Assembly (NCBI RefSeq): GCF_963678635.1
Contig: NW_026970645.1
Coordinates: 1 to 32,726, forward strand
Source: Symsagittifera roscoffensis
Taxonomy: Eukaryota > Xenacoelomorpha > Acoela > Convolutidae
Reading direction: 5' to 3'
Length of the DNA: 32,726 nucleotides
The notes below the pieces were generated by a model that saw only the letters and a program-made list of their open reading frames with translations, was not told where the DNA came from and did no database searches. Shown here piece by piece: positions 16,700-25,972 of the stretch. The first letter of the stretch is position 1. Each line of letters opens with the position of its first letter. The position numbers and the translations under genes were made by a program.

Positions 16700-18945
16700 A
16701 ACGACTTTTACATCTCAATCCCGAAGATTGTAAAAACGAGTTACTCCGACTAAATATCACAAAAAATAAAAACACAGATAGAAAGTTAGTCTATTTCCAA
16801 GTTTTTTCAGATTCTGTACATCAAGCAGAACTTGAAAGATATCAAGGACATATAAAATTAGATGAAAAATACCCATATAACGGCGCACACGGACGATTAA
16901 CCTATGACATGCACGATAAACACTGGATACCACACATTGGTATAAATGACCCATCAAACTGCAAAGCAGACACAAAAAATAAAGGATACCAAGAAATAAT
17001 GTTTTTCGATTGGAAAATACAACTCGAAAAAATACAACTCACACGAGATTTATCAGACAACACAATGATCTATCAAGGAATCAGATTACCTTGTAAAAAC
17101 GACCAAGGTTATTGCGACCCTACAACACGAACACAAGCAACAATTGTTTGGTTCCCTGAAGACACATGCACAACATTTCAAGTAGCAAAAATACACGCTC
17201 GTATGATAAAATTTCACGAAAAATATTTTATACAATCAATACCATATGAACAAGTAAATCCATTACGAAAAATAAGTTCTAATTTCCGAAACATTCAAAA
17301 TATAGAAAATAAATTAACACGTTTTCAAATATATCAAGAGACAGAACTTGCATGTAAATACAGAAACCCACTTCACAAAACACAATACTCTGAAATATTA
17401 GTTGAATACGAAAATGGATTCGACATGACCACTAGAAAACTAAAAGTCGACCCATACGCCACAAGTCATCCTCCAAATGAAGGAACATCATACATACCAG
17501 TTCATTTTCAAAAGAATACAGGTCAACCTGGTGGACATTTAAAGCCCCAAGACGATCAAAGCACACGTTTACAAGAACTATCACTAATGAATAGTACATA
17601 TTTCGGTAATATCCACTATGATATTCACTTAGATATGAAACTAGACTACACGATTAGCCGAATTTTTCAAGAAATGTCACTCTCCGAATTAGAAACACTA
17701 CACCAACTATGCGAATTAGAAAGAACACAAATATTACAATCACTTGCACTAGCAGTATTAAAAATACCCTACGCAGGATATTTACTATCAGGAAATAGAT
17801 CAAATTTTTTAGACTATGAAGGAAACATCTTATGGTTTTATACTTGTACTAAAAAGGTATCACCACTATACGTTTTTGAAGACAAACGATGCTATAAAAG
17901 AATCCCTATCTTTTATAAGAACAAAGTACATTTCGTTGACACACTTTCACGAAGAACCTATTTCTGGGATACCGCAGTCCCATGTGGATCAGAAAATAGC
18001 CACAATGTAGTACAACTAAACCCTGATGAAGATAAATATTACCTTGTCACCCCATATCCCACATTAATGCAATCACTCAAAAAATTTTCACCAGAAAGCA
18101 TTCGCGCTATTGCTCGAAACCCAAATATAGACTTACAATCAATAGGAATATATTCAAAGTCAGATATTCAACATCACATTCGAACACAACAATTCCAAGA
18201 ATTATTAACACAAATGGACACTATACAAAGACAATCAATTGACCAAAACTTACGCAAACTTGCAGAAACCGCAGGATTTGCAGACATCTATACGCAAGAC
18301 TATAGCGGATATTTTAAAGACATTAAAGATTATATATATCTAAACGGTGAAAAATACCGTCCCCAAGATATATCACCTATCAATATTTTTAGCTTTGTTA
18401 CACTCAAGAATGAAATTCTTGATTTTCTAGGATGGCCCTATTACATCTTAGAAAAATTGACTATTTTATACGCAATGTTTAACTTTATTGGATTTCTTTT
18501 CTCACTTTTAAAAGGAATCTACAACACATGTGCTATACACACACAAGTAAACAGACAAGCAAGCGTAGCACGCATACTCTTTGCAGGATTTTTTGGAATC
18601 TTTTCTACATCTATAAACAAAATTCTTTTAGACGCACAAATAAAAGAATACAACACAAAAATAGCAACAAGACAGAACACATACGACGAAGAACATAACA
18701 ATGTAGACACAACACCAACAGCACCACAGTTACCACCCCTACCACATAACCATCCATTATCCCTAGTCCCACGTAATTTTCGAAATTTAGCCATAACATA
18801 TAATCAAAATTTTAGACCAACCATATCACAAAGTCCCATCCAACATATAATGCCACACCACTCACAAGATGAAAATAATTATGAACAAATTATAGAACAA
18901 CCCCATACCACCGCTTTTCAGTCTCAAAATAATAATTTTTTTTAG
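16672..18945 (+). CDS. Envelope glycoprotein, main part with membrane anchor
   Basis: The frame opens at 16672 and runs 757 codons to TAG 18943-18945; the first ATG inside is 16909. The ectodomain has a cysteine-rich segment (RLPCKNDQGYC...VWFPEDTC), and a block with CELERTQILQSLALAV, AGYLLSGNRSNFL and a WFYTC/CYKRIPIFY cysteine pair. A membrane helix lies around 18430-18520 (WPYYILEKLTILYAMFNFIG), with a second hydrophobic stretch around 18564-18630 (RILFAGFFGIFSTSI) and a roughly 100-residue polar tail. This organisation recalls the gB-like class III glycoproteins of Chuviridae-type viruses, which arthropod LTR elements have captured. That is my recognition from memory and is moderate to weak; baculovirus-F-like and phlebovirus-like types fit less well. 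Confidence 0.72.
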   Translation, partial: PESFYQSNIERLLHLNPEDCKNELLRLNITKNKNTDRKLVYFQVFSDSVHQAELERYQGHIKLDEKYPYNGAHGRLTYDMHDKHWIPHIGINDPSNCKADTKNKGYQEIMFFDWKIQLEKIQLTRDLSDNTMIYQGIRLPCKNDQGYCDPTTRTQATIVWFPEDTCTTFQVAKIHARMIKFHEKYFIQSIPYEQVNPLRKISSNFRNIQNIENKLTRFQIYQETELACKYRNPLHKTQYSEILVEYENGFDMTTRKLKVDPYATSHPPNEGTSYIPVHFQKNTGQPGGHLKPQDDQSTRLQELSLMNSTYFGNIHYDIHLDMKLDYTISRIFQEMSLSELETLHQLCELERTQILQSLALAVLKIPYAGYLLSGNRSNFLDYEGNILWFYTCTKKVSPLYVFEDKRCYKRIPIFYKNKVHFVDTLSRRTYFWDTAVPCGSENSHNVVQLNPDEDKYYLVTPYPTLMQSLKKFSPESIRAIARNPNIDLQSIGIYSKSDIQHHIRTQQFQELLTQMDTIQRQSIDQNLRKLAETAGFADIYTQDYSGYFKDIKDYIYLNGEKYRPQDISPINIFSFVTLKNEILDFLGWPYYILEKLTILYAMFNFIGFLFSLLKGIYNTCAIHTQVNRQASVARILFAGFFGIFSTSINKILLDAQIKEYNTKIATRQNTYDEEHNNVDTTPTAPQLPPLPHNHPLSLVPRNFRNLAITYNQNFRPTISQSPIQHIMPHHSQDENNYEQIIEQPHTTAFQSQNNNFF

Positions 18946-18951
18946 CCCACG

Positions 18952-20760
18952 ATGAGCCGACAACTTGGATCCCTACACCGATCAAATTCCCATCCAACCA
19001 ACCTCACCACTCCAATCCAAATAATACCACTTTTTGCTTTTCCGCCACCCGATTTCCCCACCAGTAATGTAACATCCGGCATGAATTCCGATACTAATTC
19101 ACACATCTCAGTTTTATACTCCATCTCACAACTCAATAACCCGAATATTGAAACCCCCGATGAATTTGCCGACTCTGAACCATCTCCATCAAATAATTTT
19201 CACACCAACTCCTCAAATTTTTCTCAACCCCCTTTTCAACCCATACTACCAAATAACCCTGACCCAACCAATTCTACACCCTCTTATGCTTCCCAAGTCA
19301 CTCCAACATACTCCTCACTTCACTCAGACCAATCATCTCATTCTCCAGACACCCCCCGAATCTCCCCAGAACTAGATAATTTCATTACCCTACAACAACA
19401 ACCCTACCACCTTGACACCCCAACCATAAACCAAATCTCATCCACAATAGATTCATCCAACCCTCCTACCCCTACACCCTCTTCAATTTATACCGAATCA
19501 TTAGCACCATCATCCACAACTACTGAATCTTCATTTAGCACTAATAGAGCTTACCGCACTTTTAAAAGAAAGTTCCCCAACCATCCTTTCCCAGCGAAAC
19601 CAGGAACAGCCCGTGAATATATCAACCATCCAAAACACACTAACACAAAAGAATTTTTAGCTATCACCTTACCCTCATTTCCACAATACACCTTAAACAC
19701 CCCTCACGACACTAACGAGACACGTAACTTTGTAGACGAATACGTTTTAATGCCTACCCTTCCTTGGACCTCATATTATCATTTTACTAATCCCCTTTGC
19801 TTACCATTATCTAACATTCACATCGATATAGAACGAAATAAGGACATGCTATATCGACTCACTACACCACTAACATCTAGACAATTTACCTACATTGGAT
19901 ATAAAAAATCACTAAAAACACACACTGCACCCCGAGCTAATGAATATACACTAGAATATTACGATCATAACATCATCAGAACTAACCAAGATCAATTCTT
20001 AGACGACGATCGCTTCGCTAACCCACAAATCACCGAGAAATTTTTCATTAAAACACCATATGTATTTACACTAAATATCTTCGATTGCAAATTTGACCAC
20101 ATTATTTCAGAAGCACTAACAGACACGCAAGCCTACGGAAGTTTTAAAGAACGCTTCCAAATATTTTCACTAACCTTTCATTTCCTTGCACCACATGAAA
20201 GAGATTTGCACTGCTCACACGATATTATGTTGCGCACTAAACAAACACACACATACACTTATTATCGTTTCATCCAAAATCACTTTGACCTACACACTCC
20301 CTCCAGACAACCACACCATCGTTTTCAATTCATCAATTCCAAATACACCTCACCATTCTTTCTTAACTTCACATATTGTATTAAAGATACTAACCTTCAT
20401 GGTATTCTTCGAAATTATGATCCCATAACCCAAATGTATATTTTTTGTCCAATCACCAAGACCTTCAACGCAGAAGAATCCCGACCCTTCCTTATCCCAC
20501 ACGAATTTGTACAACCTATAGAAATCCCCATTTTAGAATTCATCCATAACACTAAATTCAATCACAAATTATATAATCTAATCCAAAACACACCTTATGA
20601 ATTTGCAGTTGGCACTGAAGAACTAACCACCATTAAAGCACTTCAATTGCTTTGGCCACTGCTTCAAACTAAAAATATCATCCGCATTTCAGCTAAATTA
20701 CTAACAACTTCAGATCTCATCCACGACATCTTCCCCCACGGTTTCTTCCCCGACGACTAA
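18952..20760 (+). CDS. 602-aa ORF downstream of env, unknown
   Basis: ATG 18952 follows the env stop by 6 nt and the frame is intact to TAA 20758-20760. Residues 1 to about 200 are low-complexity Pro/Ser/Thr/Asn-rich (PSTPTPS-like runs, many SP/TP). A basic patch follows (YRTFKRKFPNHPF), and about residues 220-602 look globular, with regular aromatic spacing (LPWTSYYHFTNPLCLPL, FFIKTPYVFTLNIFDCKFD, FLNFTYCIKD). No signal peptide or membrane helix is evident. I recognise no family. Retroelements of the Ty3 group rarely have a large gene 3' of env, so this is a candidate accessory or regulatory protein. Translation could depend on its own spliced mRNA or on reinitiation after env. Its strand is extremely G-poor (2 G and 15 C in 20341-20400). 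An intron-like element follows the stop directly. Confidence 0.8.
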   Translation: MSRQLGSLHRSNSHPTNLTTPIQIIPLFAFPPPDFPTSNVTSGMNSDTNSHISVLYSISQLNNPNIETPDEFADSEPSPSNNFHTNSSNFSQPPFQPILPNNPDPTNSTPSYASQVTPTYSSLHSDQSSHSPDTPRISPELDNFITLQQQPYHLDTPTINQISSTIDSSNPPTPTPSSIYTESLAPSSTTTESSFSTNRAYRTFKRKFPNHPFPAKPGTAREYINHPKHTNTKEFLAITLPSFPQYTLNTPHDTNETRNFVDEYVLMPTLPWTSYYHFTNPLCLPLSNIHIDIERNKDMLYRLTTPLTSRQFTYIGYKKSLKTHTAPRANEYTLEYYDHNIIRTNQDQFLDDDRFANPQITEKFFIKTPYVFTLNIFDCKFDHIISEALTDTQAYGSFKERFQIFSLTFHFLAPHERDLHCSHDIMLRTKQTHTYTYYRFIQNHFDLHTPSRQPHHRFQFINSKYTSPFFLNFTYCIKDTNLHGILRNYDPITQMYIFCPITKTFNAEESRPFLIPHEFVQPIEIPILEFIHNTKFNHKLYNLIQNTPYEFAVGTEELTTIKALQLLWPLLQTKNIIRISAKLLTTSDLIHDIFPHGFFPDD

Positions 20761-20763
20761 CAG

Positions 20764-20839
20764 GTAAGTATGAATTATACATATTACTAACTAATTTAAA
20801 GATTAGAAACTCACCATTCTTTATCCATGTTTTCTGTAG
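20764..20839 (+). other. Probable 76-nt intron just after the 602-aa ORF
   Basis: CAG|GTAAGTA at 20761-20770 is a consensus donor, TACTAAC at 20785-20791 is a perfect branch-point motif, and the segment ends TTTTCTGTAG at 20830-20839. The stop codon is 3 nt upstream of the junction, so splicing would not change the protein. It may mark exported mRNA or be a donor shared with acceptors further 3'. Confidence 0.6.
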
Positions 20840-21629
20840 AATTTTAGCCTTCATCCAACGATCATCTGAAAAATTCACAAAAGAAAAATAAAAAATAGCA
20901 AACTTCTTCAAAACTGTTTAAAACCCTATTAAATTTTTGCACCAACAATTAAATAAATATAATACCAATGCAGTAATTTAATTTATAAATTTTTCCCCCA
21001 CAAGCAGTAAATATAATAATGATGAAAATTTGTAACTTAATTTTCCCCAACAACTAGCAGTAAAATTGAAATTCTATGTAGTAAATTAATAAGAAGCAAA
21101 TGCAGTACTAACCTTTTGATATTTCCATTCACTCGCACAAGAATTCTATCCAAACTCGCACAGCTCGCCCACGAAGAATTGTTTAAATAATGAATTTCAG
21201 TTTCAAGCTTTCACAACTCAACAACTCTAACATACGATAACAAGTTTCAAACTTTCCTTTAACCCGCTTGGAAAGGAATTATATACTAAACAGAACTAAC
21301 CAATGCAGCTTACTAAAAACCACAACAAACCCAACATAAAACGTTGTCACATAACAGGACCTCTCACAAAAACCGCATGCAATCATACTCCCACTCCTGG
21401 CCTAACCCACCAGGAAGGACGTCCTGAGCATGCTCTATAGCCGGCCTAACCCACCGTGCTACATCCACGCTTTGTGACCACACTCCTATTTTTAATAAGA
21501 GCTACTCAAGCGTGAGTAACTCTTCAAAATAACTGAACTAAAACAAAAAGCTTTTGTGAAAACAACTAACTAAAATCATAATTAAAAAATATTAAACTAA
21601 TAAAAGTTTTATAAAATGTAAATTACATT
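20840..21629 (+). other. 3' untranslated region with repeats and a hairpin
   Basis: No sizeable ORF. GGCCTAACCCACC occurs at 21399-21411 and 21443-21455 in an unusually GC-rich island (about 21370-21480) within the AT-rich element. A hairpin with 12-nt arms and one mismatch lies at 21497-21524 (4-nt loop). Such structure could be an RNA export, packaging or enhancer element; this is inference. Confidence 0.55.
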
Positions 21630-21806
21630 ATGCAATACATAGATCAGAATACAACACCAAGGACGAACATCCAAAGACAAACGACCTCACTACACTCGAG
21701 AAAGAATGGCCAACTACAATCAATATGCCGCTCACAATCACAACTCAAAGGATTTAGAGTACGACTTGACTTCGCAGAAAAGGACTTCATTGAACTAGAC
21801 CAATGA
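21630..21806 (+). CDS. Small basic ORF near the 3' LTR, 58 aa
   Basis: ATG 21630 to TGA 21804-21806. The product is basic in its first two-thirds (RTNIQRQTTSLHSRKNG, ICRSQSQLKGFRVRL) and ends acidic (DFAEKDFIELDQ). After the TGA the same frame stays open to 21920 (PPRCSS..., SPPRTISTPF). A small Arg-rich protein close to the 3' LTR is where complex retroviruses often place accessory genes, but at this length chance remains possible. No homologue is recognised. Confidence 0.3.
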   Translation: MQYIDQNTTPRTNIQRQTTSLHSRKNGQLQSICRSQSQLKGFRVRLDFAEKDFIELDQ

Positions 21807-21979
21807 CCACCTCGATGTTCAAGTATACGTACAGAACAGAGTAACCAGGCATCCCCTCCACGCACAATCTCCACGCCATTCCTAGACAAGATCAAAACAC
21901 AAAGAAGTTCTCATCAATGAAACAGAAAAACCTGACATAGCCAACCATTCTGAAATCAGATTTGAGTTTGTTGCGAAAA

Positions 21980-22020
21980 CCCAGTCGTTGTCTTGAGAAG
22001 ACACAACGATTGAATCTGGG
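21980..22020. repeat. Stem-loop upstream of the 3' LTR
   Basis: CCCAG (21980-21984) pairs with CTGGG (22016-22020) and encloses TCGTTGTCTT (21985-21994) facing AAGACACAACGA (21998-22009), giving a bulged stem with a GAG loop (21995-21997). Located 120 nt before the LTR. Confidence 0.55.
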
Positions 22021-22130
22021 ACTTCTCTAATAAGAAAACCCAGAAGAAATAAGATGTTCGCCAAGTACCAACGTCCATCATCCATCCTTTAAATTGCAGA
22101 AAGACTATTCTAAAAAACTCTGTAAAACCC

Positions 22131-22137
22131 GGATGGG
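22131..22137 (+). other. Weak polypurine tract
   Basis: GGATGGG abuts the 3' LTR. Plus-strand priming normally starts from a purine run here; this one is short and broken by T, so the assignment rests on position. Confidence 0.35.
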
Positions 22138-22547
22138 TGGAACCTGATCTAAACTACATTTTATGATTGGATAAATTAGATATTTTACCAATGTAAAGTA
22201 TTTAATATTAACCAATCATGATCCATCTGACTAACAATCCACTTATTTGTAAGTGCTGAAATTACTTGTAATTTCAGCACCAGAGAGATTTGAATTTAAC
22301 TTAGAAATTAGTTGAACTCTCCCGAGTACTTCAGCAGCCGCAATAAACCAGTATACCCTAGATCTATTGAGCCTAGCAGAGACTAGTTAAACAACCTGAG
22401 ACTAGATAGTATAAGAGTAAGATTAGGATCGGTATTAGACTAAGAAGTTGCACGAATCTATCCGGCCGAAAGTAAGATAGCGTGACGAGCAGACGGTGTA
22501 CCCTATCCGAAATTACTCTATGAGTTATACACTTCGGTTATAACTCA
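22138..22547 (+). repeat. 3' LTR
   Basis: 410 bp, matching the 5' LTR with one visible difference (G22472). It includes the perfect hairpin at 22253-22280, AATAAA at 22342-22347 and the terminal hairpin at 22521-22547. Confidence 0.97.
22342..22347 (+). terminator. LTR poly(A) signal AATAAA (3' copy)
   Basis: AATAAA in the 3' LTR, the expected signal for ending the element's genomic and spliced RNAs. Confidence 0.6.
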
Positions 22548-22551
22548 ATTG
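22548..22551 (+). repeat. Target-site duplication, right copy (ATTG)
   Basis: ATTG directly after the CA of the 3' LTR, identical to 5110-5113. Confidence 0.85.
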
Positions 22552-24912
22552 TGATGAAAAGGGGATGGCAATGGGGAGAGAAGGGTTGTTGCTATCACTA
22601 AATTTGACCCTGTGCGAACCTAAAATAAAGATAGTTTTCGTGATTGTCTAACAATCTTGAATGCAAAAAAAACGATATATATTTTTTTTTAGCTATTTTT
22701 GATTTTTGACTGAAGGAGGTCATGTTTTGAATCAAGTTTGGATGAAGGATGAAACTATTCAATAATTAACTGCCATTTAAGTGCTTATTTGATATATCCT
22801 GAAAAAATGAACAAAAACTGAAGTTTCAAAAAACTTTTTCTCAAATTGAGTCAAAAATAGAAAAAATGATGAGAAAACTGCTCAGAATGCCACAAAAAGA
22901 GTTGCAGTGCAATTTTTTTTAATCGCAACAAAAATATTACCTCGAAAAAGGGTCAATTTGGCTTTTTATCAGATAATCACAAATTATTCCGTAAACACCA
23001 CATTCCGACAACTTTTATCGAAAGAAACCTCCTCGACCAACCGAATAATTCTAAGCAGAGTAAAAACGTCAAAAAATTTTATAGGTGACTTTATTTTTGA
23101 TTGATAGACAAAAAATGTCGTTTTTTCTATATTAAATTTTCAAATCGTTGAAAAAAAAACTTTGGTGCAATTTTTTGAAGGTTTTCACCTGTATACAAAT
23201 TTGTTGGGCTGGGTAAGAAGCTTCTTATGATGTAAGTTTCTCATCAGTTAGTGCGGATTTTCAATTCTAAATAAAGCTCGTTCCTTTCGTTTTTTTTGTT
23301 TTTATCTTAAGCCAATTTGTGAAAACCGCAATTAAATTTTCCAATGGGATAAATTAAATGAGCGCTGTATGATTACGAAGTCTGACTGAAAAAAAATTCC
23401 TATCGATTTCAGTGGCATGCGCAGAAATTGTTCATAAATTATCTGTTCACAAAGTATCCGTTCACACTGCGGGTACCCATAGTTCGCTTAGACAATGGAT
23501 ACCAAATTAATTCAGATTATGGAAACTCTGAACTGATTTCTTAGGACCTCTGGGATTGAAAATGTCCGTTCAGATCTTGGAACCTGAAAAATAAGCGTCA
23601 TATCCTTTAATTTCAAGCGTATTCCTTCTTTTCAAGTCAGTATTTAAAGTCGCTAAAGACGACTTCAGAACAATACAGTTTTGACAATGGATGTTTCACG
23701 AAACCGCAAAATGGATCTTTCCTTTCTCGGACTCCTACTATATTAAAACTCCTGCAATTGAAAAGACTCCGCAACATAGTCCGCCTTCCTCAGTACGATG
23801 CAGTGTCTTATGTGTTCAGATCTGCCTTCAGAAAAAAAATTCATTATTATCCAGCCACGAAAGTGAAATTCATAACGTTTGCTTTTTTTAAAGGAATAAG
23901 ACAAGATTAGACAAAAAAAAATTGAGCAAAATGCTATTTTTAGAAACCAAGTGAAAAAATTCTGGATTGATTCATCTACTGAAATTAAGGATTCCTTAAA
24001 TTTTTTCAAAATACAGAGTTGTTCAAAAACTAGTTTTTTATCAATCCCTTCTTATTTCACAAACATTTTTATTTTTTGAAGCCATTTTTTTTGTTTTTTG
24101 CAATGAGCAAAAAAAACTGCCGAATCTGATAATACATTAGTGCAAGTTCGTTTTTTTTTTCACTTTTCACGGTTTATCAAAATTTCGAGGCATTTGGTGC
24201 AGAACAAAAGCTTTTTCAGTGCTCTTTTAGCATAAATGTTATGAATGAAGCCAGTCAAACTCGTTTTTCTCAAATTCGGATAACTTAGTGCAAAAAACAA
24301 TTAATACAAGTTTCATTTACATTTTTGCAAATGGTTTTTTGGTGCATTTCGCTTTGCGAAATTTCACACCAAAATAACATCATTGAAACGCTTCAATTTA
24401 TGGGGTCCGTTTATGAGAGGAAAACAAGCTCAAATTGATTACTCTTTAATCATATTAACCAATTTTATTCCTGAACTTGAATCGACCCATTTCAATGTTG
24501 GCATTTTGGTTAGAAAAGTCGCAGAGTGAACTACACTAAAAAACTTTAGCAAAAAATCCAACAATTTTTGTCTTCGCCGTATTTTATCCAAGTTGAAATT
24601 TTTCTGTATGATGTCCATCGTACTTTGTCCGCCATTGTAGGACCAAAACGAGTATAGAAAAACAGAGTAAATAAAAACGAGTATAGAAAAACAATTTTTG
24701 GTTTTTCTTCAATTGCTCTTCTCCAATTTTGAATTCTGTAACCTTCTAAATTGACATTTGAATTATATGACATTTGTTTTGGTTAATCTATTTGTCCAAA
24801 TTCCCATGGCAAACTGTATTTGCGTTCTTTTGTTTGCTCAAATTATTTGTATTGGATTCAATTTTGAGAATTTGACTATTTGTTTTCTTTTAAGTATTGG
24901 AAGCACAGTAAA
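22552..24912. other. Intergenic, no gene seen
   Basis: AT-rich with many homopolymer runs. Open frames are short and lack domains. AATAAA-type signals (for example around 23270) occur, but without an upstream coding exon that I can support. Confidence 0.55.
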
Positions 24913-25186
24913 ATGCTGGCAAGAAAAATCCATCAACTTGAATTTGTCTTTCTTTTGTCTTTTTTCAGTCAATGTCACTTAAGATCTTTCGAACAAAATC
25001 AGGAAAAACTTACCCACAATATCAAAAAAGAAGTCAACTCGTATATTGTAAATGGTTTTAACTCGCCTGCTGGTCGAGCTTTTTTTGTTTCTCTAGTTTT
25101 TAGAAACTTCCAAAGCTACTGCGGTGGAACCATTGTAGGACCTTATTGGGTCCTCACAGCTGCTCACTGTATTTTTCATCTTCCAG
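24913..25186 (+). CDS. First exon of a trypsin-like serine protease
   Basis: ATG 24913 begins a signal peptide (MLARKIHQLEFVFLLSFFSQ), chosen over the in-frame ATG at 24880 because it places the hydrophobic core at the N-terminus. A short pro-segment leads to IVNGFNSPAGRAFFVSLVF, the mature N-terminus of S1 proteases, then SYCGGTIVGPYWVLTAAHC with the catalytic His and its flanking disulphide cysteines. The residue before IVNG is Tyr, not Arg or Lys, so activation would not be tryptic. The exon ends CTTCCAG|GTAATTC at 25186/25187 in phase 1, an intron position common in this family. The Asp and Ser catalytic segments are not found in the next 7 kb, so the gene is partial, has far-off exons, or is broken. 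It lies 3' of another protease fragment, suggesting a local family. Confidence 0.8.
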
Positions 25187-25884
25187 GTAATTCATTATTC
25201 ACAGAGAGATTGAAAATTTCAGAAAACAACTAGAAAAAACGCCTAAATTTCAATAAACTTTTTCTCGTTTTGTATCACGAATTTTCAGAGACCAGGCACA
25301 ACACAATTACTTCATTTCTGACCAGGAGAATTAAGGTTCTAAGCTAATGATATGGCCCGATAAAAATCAGAAAAAAATTGAATGAAGGAGGGATTTTTAA
25401 GAAATTAATCTTGTGGAATACTCAATCACGCGAAACACTCAGCCACAAAAATTGATTAAACAAAAGATTTGTAGAAATCTTTGCGGTTGTTTTTAAGGCT
25501 CATCGCCACCCCCTTGCCCCATCTTGCAAACTTCGCCCCACTTTTACAGTTGTTTTACGTGTAATTGCGGCTAAAGTGAAAGACTTGTTGTAGATTACAT
25601 AGAACCAAGTCTGTTCACAATTATTTTTTCCAAGTTTTTTTAATAGGTTTCCGGGGGAATCGGGGGGGGGGGGCAAACAATGGGGGAATCTGGAGAAAAC
25701 CGTTATAATATATGTTAATATGCGTTTTTTGCTACAACTGCTGTATTTACTTAATGCGTAGAAAATCAACATCAAGTGTACTATCTCGAAAACTTTTGAT
25801 TCTAGCGTCATATCCAAAATAGATAGTTTTCGTACACAAGTCGATAAATTTTAGTTCAGATTTTCTGTTTAACTTGTTTTTCAG
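25187..25884. other. Probable protease intron
   Basis: Follows the first-exon donor. It contains a run of 12 G at 25662-25673 and no coding signal. Confidence 0.4.
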
Positions 25885-25972
25885 GCTTAGAAGCTTTTTT
25901 GCTTGGGGATGGGGCTGCACTAGCTTTTGAATTTATTTTGCAACCTCATGGGAAGTTCGCTTCTTCTTTTAC
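25885..25972 (+). CDS. Possible second exon of the protease gene
   Basis: TTGTTTTTCAG ends at 25884 and the next bases continue the phase-1 frame of the first exon: LEAFLLGDGAALAFEFILQPHGKF fits loosely the strand-and-loop that follows AAHC in trypsins (xxLxxGxxxL...HPxF). GTATTT at 25973 could be the donor. Weak evidence: one good acceptor, right phase, short open frame. Confidence 0.25.

Larger units (their letters stand above)
5114..22547 (+). mobile_element. Giant env-bearing Ty3-like LTR retroelement (17,434 bp)
   Basis: Identical-length LTRs (410 bp each, 17,024 bp apart) with TG...CA ends and a 4-bp target duplication enclose gag, pol, env and extra ORFs, all on the plus strand. The order protease-RT-RNase H-integrase places it in the Ty3/gypsy group, not Ty1/copia. 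One LTR difference on my reading (A5448 versus G22472) means the insertion is very young. Most Ty3-group elements with env are roughly 7-9 kb; the excess here comes from a long gag, a 0.6-kb spacer after pol, several ORFs before and after env, and a 1.4-kb 3' region. Some frames are interrupted (see the individual genes). Integration is between two trypsin-like gene fragments, not inside a recognisable exon. Confidence 0.97.

Noticed and set aside
23688-23747. ATG followed by a short hydrophobic peptide, resembling a signal peptide exon
   Set aside because: Only 19 codons to a stop and no donor or continuing exon found.
25662-25673. Run of 12 G as a possible quadruplex signal
   Set aside because: A single homopolymer in an intron; no regular spacing of G tracts and length may be unreliable.
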